From NCBI RefSeq assembly GCF_901709675.1, contig NC_051105.1:1426001-1490000 (forward strand): a stretch of 64,000 nucleotides of DNA. The letters run 5' to 3'. Shown here piece by piece: positions 1-11,100 of the stretch. Both the position numbers and the translations under genes were made by a program. Numbering within the stretch: the first letter of the stretch is position 1; each line of letters starts with the position of its first letter. Source of the DNA: Syngnathus acus (taxonomy: Eukaryota; Chordata; Actinopteri; Syngnathiformes; Syngnathidae). Under the pieces are notes generated by a model. It was not told the origin of the DNA. It worked only from the letters and a program-made list of their open reading frames with translations, and did not search any database.

Positions 1-63
1 CGAGGACTAGAGCTTGACACCTTGACCTTTGACCATGATATCTCCCTAATAAAGTGGCCTGTT

Positions 64-97
64 ATTAGGTACACTTGAAAATGGTGGTGTACCTAAT
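64..97. repeat. Inverted repeat with 11-bp arms
   Basis: ATTAGGTACAC at 64-74 is perfectly complementary to GTGTACCTAAT at 87-97, with a 12-nt loop. The adjoining CCTAATAAAGTG phrase at about 46-57 recurs at about 5753-5764, which suggests a dispersed fish repeat family. The family is not identified. Confidence 0.5.
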
Positions 98-169
98 GGA
101 GTGTCCGAGTGACGTCACAGATCAAACAGCCAATCAGAAAGTGGGGGTGAGGGTCACTTTTATTCAAGC

Positions 170-270
170 CAGTGCTTCTCAATTATTTTCTGTGATGCCC
201 CCCCTAGGGAGAAGAAAACATTTCGCGCCCCCCCCCCATCTTATTAACATTAAAGAAAACAAAAAATAAA
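170..270. mobile_element. Possible hAT-type transposon end
   Basis: CAGTGCTTCTCAA at 170-182 resembles the CAGTGgTTCTCAAA terminus of Charlie-type hAT elements. C-rich sequence and an A-rich tail follow. I found no matching opposite terminus and no 8-bp target duplication, so this is only a remnant candidate and its right edge is arbitrary. Confidence 0.3.
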
Positions 271-880
271 AAATAAAGATCAACTTACAATAAAGAATAA
301 CTTTATTAATATTGTTTTTTTAGTCTGTAACAGAACAGATTCAAAATGCATCACTTTTCCTTAAAATAAAAAATCAATTATAATTATTCAAACTATAAAC
401 ATTCTTGACCAACTGCCATTTTATGCTGAAAAAATACAATAAAATAATATACATAATATTAAATAACAGCAATAAATAATATTCAATTCAAAGTAATCAG
501 CAACATTAACTCAGGAGCACAACATATAAAACATTCTAACCTCGAAAACAAAAATGAATAAAACAATTTGTGCTCTAATCAAAATGAGGCAGCATTCCAC
601 GACTGCAGATAGTATCAGCAATGGTGTTTTTTTTTTTTTGCACTGAGCAATACGGTACGCTGCTTTATATGATGCTTACAATGCTTGCTGGTTGACTGAA
701 GTAGCATTCACAAAGTGGGATGATTGTTGGCAATATTCAGCCTCAAGCATCTTATCAGCGTGATTGGGGTGCAACGACTTCATAAGTGCCGCCTTCATTG
801 ATTTGGCTTCATACTGTCCACTGCCAACATTGTAAGGCACAGTAAACACACCGCTCTTTCCTCGTCTCCCATCGTAGTCA

Positions 881-900
881 TGGATGGATGGATGGATGGA
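881..900. repeat. TGGA tetranucleotide microsatellite
   Basis: Five uninterrupted TGGA units lie in non-coding DNA. Confidence 0.8.
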
Positions 901-1974
901 CGTCTGGTGAAAGGATTTGATGGACACGACAGGAACCCAAAGTGGAAGGCCAAGCCCGGCGAGGTGCACAGGGGTGGTGTTGGGGGGGGGCTCCTCTGTC
1001 AAGTTTTTAGTGCCCCCCCCCCACGTGCTCAAGTGACGTTATGGACAAGATGATTTGTTGGCACGCGTCGCCGCTGGAATTTGGACTTGGAGGTCGTCAC
1101 GACGGCGGTGACGCTCGGCCCCGAAAGATCTTGGGCCGAGGATGTAAAGGGTGCCGTGCGCGCCTATGCTGTGTATACATTCTCACCTGATTATCTCCAC
1201 CTGCCTCTTCACGCATGCCCTCTGCTATGCGCGCCCGCCTGCCTTTAAGCGCTTCAAGATGTTCCGGCCGAGGAAGCCTCCATGCAGCTGCTTCTCATTG
1301 TGCAACGGCTTCTCGGCTACTTGCGGCCCCACAGATGGTATATATTGCATTTTCTATCCGTGTCACTACCAAATGCTCCAAATGTGTTGATGACATCATC
1401 AATGTATTCTGTCCACTTTTCTGAGTGAGCAGAATTAAATTAGTCAGTGGATCAATGTTTCTCAATTTCAAAATGTGTTCTTTGTGTGTCATTTGGGTGT
1501 CGGAGTTTGTGAGGCCAAAGCAAAGCGTTTTACTGCGTGTTGCTTTTCCAGTAAAGTGTGACTCAGCTAAGTCCTTCCCGAATATCAACTCGCACGTCAG
1601 CCTTGATTGCGAAGCTAATTTCGAGACGCGAGAGGATTACATCACGACAAAGGAATAATGCCTCATTAAAAAAAAAAAAAAAAAGTCATTCCCGGCATTT
1701 AATTGTACTCTCACGACACAATGCAACACTTCACATGATGTGAAAGCAAAAGGACCAAACCAAACAAAATGCAGGTACATAGAAAGTGAGACTTTCTTCT
1801 CCTCTCCTGTAAGCCAGCCTCCCTTGGTTGATATCCACAGCGAGGTGTTTCTGAAACGACATTAGGGTTCCCTTTCATAAAGCTTTAATTGGGAGTGCGG
1901 AGCAGCTTGAAGCATTTTGCGTTTCTTTAATGCCATGTAGACTCACTGCTTTGTCTCCTGCATGCGTGAAAGGG

Positions 1975-1994
1975 GGCCCGGCCCGGCCCGGCCC
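1975..1994. repeat. GGCCC pentanucleotide repeat
   Basis: About four GGCCC units in a row. The same pentanucleotide type recurs next to an adarb1 splice donor at 41685-41704. Confidence 0.7.
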
Positions 1995-3127
1995 AGGATA
2001 CCAGCGTCTGCTTTGATACGTGAGGATGGAGGCCCCCCTTCCCACTTTCTTCTCAACACATACTATAAACATGCACCCCCCTCCCCAAATACTGTACTGG
2101 AGCTTTGCAACCCCATGAAGTCATGCAGCCATAGGGACTAACATGAATAAATAAATAAATAAATCCATACATCCGTCCGTCCATACATCCATGAATGAAT
2201 GAATGTAATCTAGCATGGCTCAAAAACGTTTCAAAGCTGTGGCAGGAAAACAAGGTCATTGGCGCTCAGGGCTCCAACGGATTCTTGCTTTGGTGCCGTA
2301 AGAGGGCGGCAACGTAACCCCAATCAACTCAAATACACTTCATTGCCTGGACAGTTACAAAAAACAGCACCTCGGGAGCAATTATTCCGCTTATAATGTC
2401 ATTATATCCATTATGATGTACTACTTCCAGGATGTGAACTTTGAAACGGGGGGATGGCGCCGCACTTGTCCACGGGGTCCGAGTGAATTTGTTGAGCAAA
2501 TGACGGCGTGACTGTGCACTTGGGTGCTGTTGGCCTAGCCTCCTGCACAAATAACCTCACCTAATTAGCGCTGCACTTGTGACCCGGGTGCCAAGGTTAG
2601 CATTACGGTTTCACAGCGCCATGTGGGCCGCGGCCAGGTGCAACACGCACCCGGCCGGGCCGGGCTGGAGAGGAGCTGCGCTCGTTTGGAGGAGGGCTAG
2701 GAGTGGGCAAACAGAGGCCGTGTTGATTCTACTGATTGGCCCACGTGGGGTGAAGACAAAGAGGCGGCCTTTACACTCCACTGTCACTCACGCAATGTCA
2801 CCTGTGTCACTAAAAATATTCTCAACTTCTTAAGCCTGCGATGTTTATCTTGCGTCGTAGTGGGACTGATTCCGTTTGCAAGATTGATACAAAAAAAAAA
2901 GGTGTGCCACATGGATCAACGGTAGAATCAGAAGGTTGCGCGGCCCCCCACCGCTCGGGTCCTTGAAGGCGAGCCCCCGGGGACGCATTGTAAAGACGAC
3001 ACTGCATTTTTGCCTTTGCGCGAGGCTCGCTGAGGCTCAATGTGTGCTCTTGTGAAGACCTGTAATGAGAAAAGCAGGTGAGCGTTTTAACAAGGCTTTC
3101 GCAGCTCTCAAAACACCAACACATTGG

Positions 3128-3141
3128 GTCGCCGTGGCGAC
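3128..3141. promoter_or_regulatory. Palindromic X-box-like site
   Basis: GTCGCCGTGGCGAC has perfect 6-bp arms around a 2-bp spacer. It resembles an RFX X-box (GTTGCC-N2-GGCAAC) with C/G in place of T/A at the third arm position. It lies about 1 kb beyond the end of the bHLH gene. Function is not established. Confidence 0.25.
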
Positions 3142-3584
3142 GAGAGCCGGCCGGGCGCTTCTGGGGAGTCTGCGTTGAAATGTTCTTTTGCAGAGACGTG
3201 ATTTTGCAATATGGACTTTCATACTTCATTTATGATACAACAGTTTCAAGCAAACACAAATTGGAGGAAGATGCTTTGTTTTGAGCAAAACTGCAGCCAT
3301 GTGACCTTCGAGCAGACATTTTTCGAAGCAGACGTAAATTGTTCCAGCAGGATGTGATGCATCTAATTGTATTTACAAATGCAAGGCCCAGACTTAGACA
3401 TGATAAACACAACTGCCTCGCGTGTTTGTCAGTACAAACGCGCCGAATGTTAATCAAGAAACCGGGCCGATGCAAAAAAAGAATGACTGCTCATCACGTT
3501 GAAAGAATTTGACTGGTCGCGCTCGAAAAAATGAATGTGGAGTTGAGATAAAGCAATCGACATTGCTTTGCGTCAGCCTACAGC

Positions 3585-3590
3585 TTTATT
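3585..3590 (-). terminator. Candidate poly(A) signal of the bHLH gene
   Basis: The minus strand reads AATAAA here, about 540 nt after the bHLH stop codon at 4133. It is the first canonical hexamer I found downstream of the gene. The implied 3' UTR is about 0.55-0.6 kb and contains a short CGC run near 3783-3800. Confidence 0.45.
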
Positions 3591-4132
3591 TCAAAAAGTT
3601 TCATAAAAAAAGATGACAAAGTGCACCGTCACACAAGCTAACGTTCACATGAGCTCGAGTTGAACAGAAATGAGCAATAATTAAGAGTTCAATAAATAAA
3701 TAAATAAACATATCAAGAAATAAACGATGCGAGAAACAAACAAAAGTGTCAGCAAGCTGCCGTAGTGGCGTCATCTGGGTCTCGCCGCCGCCGCCGCCGT
3801 CTCATTTACATGATCAAGACTCTTTTCTCACACATGGAGACTCGTGGAAAAAACAAAAACACTAACGCTGGATGCAAGGGCCCTGAAAGTCGTTCAGTCT
3901 CATGCCAGTGTGGCCCACTCTCGCTCTGTGACAAGTGGCATCCATTTGGGCAAACAATGCCCACGCCCTTCCGTCCCTCCAAGGCCTCGCCGCCAAAGCC
4001 TCTCAATGACCAGTGGACAAGAAATTACAATATTAAAAGCCCGAGGTGCGTGCGTGCGTGCGACCCAGTGAGAAGTCTGCAGATGTCGAGGAGAGAGCAA
4101 GACTGAGATCTCCACATTCGGGGGTGCCCCAA

Positions 4133-5086
4133 CTAATCCCACTTTATCCAGGAGAGACGAGCTGTCAGATCTGGGGAGGGACAAAAGCAGGGAGTTTTGA
4201 TACGTTTCAATGACTGTTTAACGAGATCTATATGGAGGCACACTTACTACTCAATGGCCACAAAAAGACACTTGAGGGCAGAATTTTATTAAGTAGGCTC
4301 AAAAAAAAAAAAAGATTAGGTGAACTATGGAGTACTAATAGCCAAAAGAAACACACAAGTGTGCAGCTAACAAGTGAAAAAGACTTTCCACCCAATTTGG
4401 GAGGAGCAGTAAACATAGAGACTAAAAGTAAAAAAAATGAAAAAATAAAGAGAGGCTATGATTGTGACTTAGAAGGCAGAATTGGATGGCTTTTGCTCAC
4501 CGCTGGTGTTCCAAATGGCGTTGGTGTGATTCTTGTAGCCGTTCTTCATGCACTCGTCCACGTAGGACTTGGGGTCGCAGCCAGACATGAGGATCTCCCT
4601 GAGGAGGGCGATGTAGGCGATGGCCAGCCGCAGGGTGTCGATCTTGGACAGCCGCTTCTCGTACGGGAAGGTGGGCACGTGACAGCGGAGCTCCTCGAAA
4701 GCCGAGTTGATGCTCAGCATCCGCTTGCGCTCGCGGATGTTGGCGGCGTGCCTCTGCACCTTGTACGGGTGCTGGGACACCTGCAGCCGGTGCGCGCGCT
4801 GCCGCTTGGCCGCTTCCGACGACTCGTCCGCGGGGAAGCCGTCCGCCTCCTCGTCCGCGGGCGACGGCGCGTCAAAGTCGGCCAAAGTGAGCTGGGCCTC
4901 CGGAAACACCGACTGGCAACCCAGCGACGACCAGGGCGACAGCTGCTCGCCGGCCGCCGCCGCGGTGCTGCAGTCCAGCAGCAAAGTGTCCAGCTGCGTT
5001 TGGAACTGCAGGTTTTGCTCCATCTGACCCCAGAAGGCGAAATCCGGCAAGCCATCTTGGTCCAAATCGAACACAACGTCCTCCAT
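4133..5086 (-). CDS. bHLH transcription factor, PTF1A/Fer1-like (two exons)
   Basis: Class II tissue-specific bHLH factor; such proteins dimerise with E proteins and bind E-boxes in the nucleus. Exon 1 is 5086-4501 and exon 2 is 4170-4133, for 207 aa. The bHLH spans about residues 113-166, with basic region [10 protein letters not shown], helix 1 [10 protein letters not shown], loop [11 protein letters not shown] and helix 2 [11 protein letters not shown]. The N-terminus is acidic ([12 protein letters not shown]). Exon 1 ends AGCG|GTGAGC in phase 1. Exon 2 follows CCCCAG and encodes only [12 protein letters not shown] plus the stop. The start is the ATG at 5086; the open frame reads back only to a GTG. 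The YEKRLSK...TLRLAI signature separates PTF1A/FERD3L/Fer proteins from other bHLH families. The C-terminal [11 protein letters not shown] motif is, from memory, Fer1-like and absent from PTF1A and FERD3L. Family assignment is strong; the exact orthologue is uncertain. Confidence 0.9.
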
Positions 5087-5176
5087 CACTCAATCTTGGA
5101 TTTTGGAGCAGGTGGGAGCGGAGGGAGGCCGCCGCGCTCGTGGAGTGACTGACGTTGCGCGTCAAAATTGCGCACG

Positions 5177-5183
5177 TTAAATA
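5177..5183 (-). promoter_or_regulatory. TATA-like box upstream of the bHLH gene
   Basis: The minus strand reads TATTTAA, 91-97 bp upstream of the bHLH ATG, a plausible distance for a short 5' UTR. A CACCTG E-box at 5109-5114 (minus strand) sits between it and the ATG and could allow autoregulation. Both are motif matches only. Confidence 0.3.
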
Positions 5184-8100
5184 CTTGCAGGGCCTCCATG
5201 TTTTCTGAAAGGAGCCTCTTGAGAACTCTCACTAAAAAACAATTACAAAAGGATCGGTTGATCTCCAAATGACAAAAAGGGGAAAAACACATGTCCAATT
5301 ATAGACCCCCACCACACGCGCCCCAGAGCGCCTCCTCCAAGTAGTCCCGCTAATATTGACAAAACACTCCCTATTTAGCGGAGTGGAGGACTTGCGCCGC
5401 TCATTAAGTGGCGCTGCCTGCCTGCCTGCCTGGGCCTGTGTCTGAATGGGCACGTTTGGATCTATTTAAGCTCAGCTTACTACTGTCAAAAACACACGGA
5501 AGCCCTTCCAAATCTCATTTCATGACAAAGGTGCCGTCTTTGCATTCATCTGAAGTCATCATTCAAATAGCGCCAGAAATGAAAGAATGAAATGAAATTT
5601 GACTCCCACAAAATGAACTTTTGAAAAGAAATAAACTTGCACTAAGATGTTCATTATTTTGGTTCCTTGATTTAATGTCAAATTAATCTAAATCAAAGAT
5701 CAAAAGTTATTTTGTCTTTGTATAAAATCAGTTAGGGATGCTGCCGGTCTACCTAATAAAGTGTCTTGACGCGTATACGCACAGCCTCAGAATGATTTTT
5801 TTTTTTTTTTTTTAAATTTGTTCCACATGAATTACCGCACTGACCATGATTGTTTCACGACAGATTTAAGATGAAATTGTAGTCCACTCATGAGTGTTTG
5901 CCAACACGCGCTTCCCATTTCAATGCTCAGTTGTAGCAAATCTGTTTGCACTCGTTAAAAGGAAAGCAAGAAGCAAAGTGGCCTCGGCAGCTAATTCGAA
6001 AACAAAGACACATGCAGGTGAAGCTTTTGACCAAACAAGCGACAGCAGGCGTTTGTCATTTTAAATGATTTACATGTTTATTAGTTCATTTAAGACTATT
6101 TTATTTTGAAATGGAATGTGGAAAATGTGTTATAGCTCATCTAAAAGAACCACATGAATTTAATCAGTGGTTTGATGACGGGTCAATTTAAAAATTAAAC
6201 AATAATGACATCAGCATTTTCTAAATGTTTTCCCCTCGCCGTGAAATGTATAGCTAATAACGGTTTCCGAATAAACACGCGCAAGTTTATTTTGTAGCAG
6301 TTCCCAACAATTAAGCCATGGTCATTTACAGCAAACATTGTGATAGGCTATGCACCATTCAAACGTCAATAGCATTACGCAGGAATGTAACGAGGTCAAT
6401 TTGATTTAAATGTGCCTAACGGGGCCGGTGGGAGGTTGTGTGTGTGTGTGTGGGGGGGGGTCTGGGTTTTTGCTTGCTTACCTAGAAATTTGGCTTCCAT
6501 TCAATAGACATTGTGCTCAGCCTACTGGTGTGCACGCCTTGGCCAGTTGGAGGCAGTATAATACAGAAATCCTGATGAACAATTAGCCAGAAAGTCACAG
6601 TATAACAAACAGTTCTTTACAGAGGAGAAAGAATATACACCTTTAGCTATTGTTATATTATTTGTCTGCTCAAGTAGCCTTCAAAACCAAAACGCTATTT
6701 GCTAGTCTTTTTAGGGCGTTTTGCATGTTAGCATTATGCTAAATAGACTCTGAGGCAATTCTATGCAAATGCTCGGCGGGCCCCTCGAGCCGCCCCGTCA
6801 GCACCGTCTGGCTTCTCTCTGCCAAAGACAGCTCTCCCCCAGCTGACACTCCACCCATCGGGTCCTGTCAAAGCCAGCTTGGCCTCATTGTTCGTTCAAT
6901 GAGCCGCCCGCTCGGGATGCTTGTTGTTGAGCAAGCTATTCGCGTGCTTGCCAAAGATGTTATAAAAACGATTGGATGTTCGCAGTGAGTGAGAAGTACG
7001 GCAAAGTCAACAACAGCGAGAAGGTCCAGAGTTGCGTTCAGCGACGCGCGTCCTGTTTGTTTGCGCGCGAGGCCGATAAGCATCGTGCCTCCAAAGGCCT
7101 CCGGGATCCAATCTTTTGCCCGCTTTTGATCCGCGCTCGGCCATTAGAGCGTCACGCCACATTGAAGCCACGGCTCAGAGCGCAAGTTAGCCTTGACTCG
7201 ACGGCCGATCGGCATTCCGATAGGCCCGATTGTTTGCCTTACGCCGAGTACGTACAAATATACGGGCGGCAAGAAGCGGCGCTGTTTTCATGGCCGTCTG
7301 CTTTTCCGCCAGCGAGTCTGCTAAAGGCATCAAGAAGGTGAAGCAGGCCCAAAAGCAAACAGGCCCTCCAGGGGCCCGGAGCTGAATGTCCTGCAGCCTC
7401 CGCTTTGATAAAAACACATTTAAAAGACGGAGAGCAGGTGGAAGGAAGATCATGTGACCGTGTCCCCTTCACTCCACGCTCGTATCAATCAAAACAAATA
7501 GTAGAAAGCGGAGACGGTAGCACTGTCAACAACATCGTGACGTAGCCAGCTCCGCTCCGGCTTCAAAGTGGAACAAAATGCTCCCGATTTCATACGATGG
7601 AACTTTGGCAAACTTTTGAAAGTCAAGTTTGAATGCAATGGTAACTTTGGGGGGAAAAAAAGCACATCCATTGACACATTGTTTACTTCTTAGCTTGAGT
7701 CATCTTCATCCTGATGCGGCTCAACCTTGACGAGTTTGCCGTGAAGCCTGCGGGCATCTGAAAGCAGATGGAAATGTCCTCAGTGGAGAAGAAAAGAGAG
7801 TGTAGAGTAGACGCACGGGCGGTGTCCAGCTGCTATCTTTGTCATGGTCTCATCTCTCTTTTTTGTTCTCTGACCTGCTTGTCGCCATTATCAAGGTGCT
7901 TCAGAGTTGAATAGGGAAGAAAAAAAACATCTTCAGCCTGTTCATCCTTTCCTTCTTTCATTTATCTATCTATTTATTTATTTACTTAGTGCGGACCCTG
8001 TCCAGCGTGGACCTTGCGACTGAAAAGGAACGCTTTCAATTAGGACCTTCGACGACCTCGCGCAGTCACGCTGGATCTCTTTCTTCTCATTGGCTGAATG

Positions 8101-11100
8101 TGTCCGTTGTGGTGACAGATGTTGACCCATCCAGTTTCCAAAACGTTTGCATGGGATCAAGAGAGAAAAAAACAAAATAGAAAAAATAGAATAACTTTAT
8201 CATCAATGATTCAGTCAAATGATTGAAGTTGATTTATGGAGGTTGTTTCTAAACTAGGCCAAGGGGATGTTTCTTATTAGCCGATGATCAAAATCATCAG
8301 GAAACAAAAGGCTCGGGCGGGATTACAGAGCAATAATAAAAAAAAGCCATTCGTTCCATCACAACGGAGGAAAGCAACAAGCATGTCAAATTGGACCGTC
8401 ACAGACTTCACCCAGCTGGTAGGTAAAGTTCGGTTCCGACGGGTCCCATGACTACTCATAGGCTTCTCCGATCCAATCCAACCTTTGACTTCATTCCTTT
8501 ACTGAGAGTTGGAGTCCATTTTTGTCGATTGCATCTGGACTCTCATCGTCGGGCAGCGTATCCGCAGAAAAACAAATCGGATGCATGCCGTCAAGTATGG
8601 ATCCATTTGGCTTTGCCTCAAAGAGCGCATTAGCAAGAATGTGTCTTTTCAAGTCAATATTTACGCTTTCAAGTGGCAGTGACAGCAGCTGTGTGAACTT
8701 TGCCTCTCAGCAGCACGCAAACATCTCAACCTTCTTCTCCGTCTCATCCACGGCCAAACACTCAGCTGAAAGTCCATTTGTCACACAAACCTATTTTGTT
8801 ATCAGGAATTTGGCCCGGATGAACCCGTCGCGCTCCCACACCCATTTGGACAAAATGGTTGGCGTAACAGAACACGGTCACACGCACGCTCAGCGTGGAG
8901 CTCGCACCAAGCGCTTCGCCATCTGAGAGCAATTAAACGTCTGCTTTCCATGAGCGGCTGACAGTTGCAGTAAAGGGGGGCACCCGACCCCCCGCCAATC
9001 CTACCTCCGCCCACATGAAAACATTCGTGCGGAATAAGAAAAAAAAAATGTCGCAATCAGAATTACACAACCAGCGATATTCGAATCCTCCCACACAATC
9101 GGACGACGGCCCCAGGTGGGATTCGCACACTGGAATCTTTGTTGTATTGATCAACGGACACACTAAGGTGGATTAAAAATAGAATAAAAATCAGCGAGCT
9201 AACATTCACCAAGCAAGTGGTGTCGGCGTTCTCAAACCGCTTCAACTGCTGCCAGCTCCGAAAGCTTCGCAACGTTGCGTGTAAACAATAGCGAGCAAAT
9301 CTCGGGGTAGGAAGACAAAGAACTGGGTTGGGAGGAAAGAAGGTCCAAAGAGTGAAAAACAGAAACAGATTGTTCAACATAAACATCAATCAGTTGACAG
9401 GAGCAGAAACAGGAAATTAGATTCCCAGGAGCTGGGGGGGGGGGAAGAGCTAAACATCCACCAGCGAAAAATGAGAATCAATGATTCATTGTGATTCAAC
9501 ATTGAGTCGAGGAAGGTGAAGGGGTGGGCGGCCTTTCAAATGAGGAACGTGAAAGCAAACTGAGAAGGACAGGAATTCAAATGATAGGAAGAAATCAAAA
9601 GTTGTAGCAGGTCCAGGCTGACAAACGTTTGATTGAGTCCATTCGCTTTGGTTAGCAAGATAAGCGGCTAAGGTTGCCCCGCAGCTTTTTGGGAAACAAG
9701 TTTCCTCAAATTCTCTTGGGCCTTCTTTTCCTCCTGACTTGTGAAGCAAACCACATCTGTGTTTTACAATAGAAATGAGCTCATTGTTTTGGTCTACATC
9801 GCGTAGCAACGGTGATCAATGGAGTCGACCAACATCCCGCTGAGTCACCTGAATGACCAGAACCGTGCCACCAATTTGATGAGTCGCCACATTCTCAAAG
9901 CAAAAGTCAGACATTTTTTTCTCCTAAACTTGAACACAATGGGAACATTTGTCCACAACAACAGTTTAGGTGCCTTGAACCGGTCCAAGGTGTACGCCCG
10001 CTGGCCCCCAAGTCACCATTTTGAAAATGGATGGATGAGCGTATTCCTACTCAAACGATACTTTTGAGGGCCATCATGGTCCAAAAGAGTTGCTTGAGTG
10101 AAGATGGATTGGACAAGAAGTCCATTTAGTAGCTTTAGCATGATATACAACCCCACGTTGCTCGGTGGAGGCAACGATGGCTCCCATGATTCCAAGTGGC
10201 AGCTCACGGGTAGGAGCAAGTCTGACCTTACGACCTGGACGACCGTCACGAGGGCCAGGAGGCCAAGCCCGCCGAAGTCACAGAGTTTTGGTGGCAATGA
10301 AAAATAATTTCCTCGTGAAGATGAGCCCCCGGGGAGCTGGCCGGCCCGGCCTGGCCAGCAGCAAAAAGGAATGAGACATGCTGGAGGAATTTGAGGGCGG
10401 GAAGACTGAGAACATCAGAGGGAAATGGCAAAGACAGACAGCCGTGTCGGGCGGATGGCTGGACTCCGGCCGGACCTGCTTATGCGATCCGTGATCGAAG
10501 CGCACGTAGAAAGAGCTCAAAGACTTATTTGAGATGGGGACAAGTCCATTTTTTAAGAGAAAAGTTGGTCAAATACAGCAAAGCTCAACTCACACTGATG
10601 GAATGGGATAGACGGACGAGGAATACAATTGATAGAGCTGAGCTATTAGCTAGCTAGCTAGGTAACAAACAGGATGTTCCAGTCGTCTCCACAAACAAAA
10701 CATAAGTCAAAGCAGTGGTGGCAAACCATGATTAAAGATTTGCATGTGAATATTAAATATGGAAAAGGTAGCGTCATTTATTCCACTGTGATCCGAAAGT
10801 CCGGAACATTACATAACATTATGAATTACACAACGCGTGAACTTTGTGAACGGAACAAAAGAGCCTGTTTAACATCACTAACTGTTTCCAATCAAAGCAC
10901 CCGTTCCAATTAGCAAAGTGAAAATATTTTTGCTCCAGCAGCAGGAAGAATTCAACTGGTCCGAGTGACCTTGGCTTCCATCTTCCAAATGGATGCCCGG
11001 TTCTTCTGTTGTTAAGACAGCTTGGGTGGGAAATGAAAAGAGCATCATGGAAAATACTTCCCATCCTGACCATCCATCCGTCTCTCCAAGTTTATTATGA

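Larger units (their letters stand above)
1..3559. other. Gene-free stretch with repeat remnants
   Basis: No exon with convincing splice sites or a recognisable protein was found here. The stretch holds an inverted repeat at 64-97, a hAT-like end near 170, poly-C/poly-G runs around 228-236, 980-989 and 1013-1022, a TGGA repeat at 881-900, a GGCCC pentanucleotide run at 1975-1994, AATA/ATCC tetranucleotides around 2147-2200, and an imperfect X-box-like palindrome at 3128-3141. A 118-codon minus-strand open frame at 676-1032 was not recognised and has no supporting features. Confidence 0.6.

Noticed and set aside
676-1032. 118-codon minus-strand open frame between poly-C/G runs
   Set aside because: It overlaps a TGGA microsatellite and a G/C homopolymer. 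I recognise no protein; it is probably chance or a repeat remnant.
4232-5152. 306-codon plus-strand open frame
   Set aside because: Antisense shadow of the GC-rich bHLH exon on the minus strand; it has no recognisable domain of its own.
8522-8926. 134-codon plus-strand open frame
   Set aside because: Low-complexity Ser/His-rich translation with no recognisable family, splice sites or neighbours.
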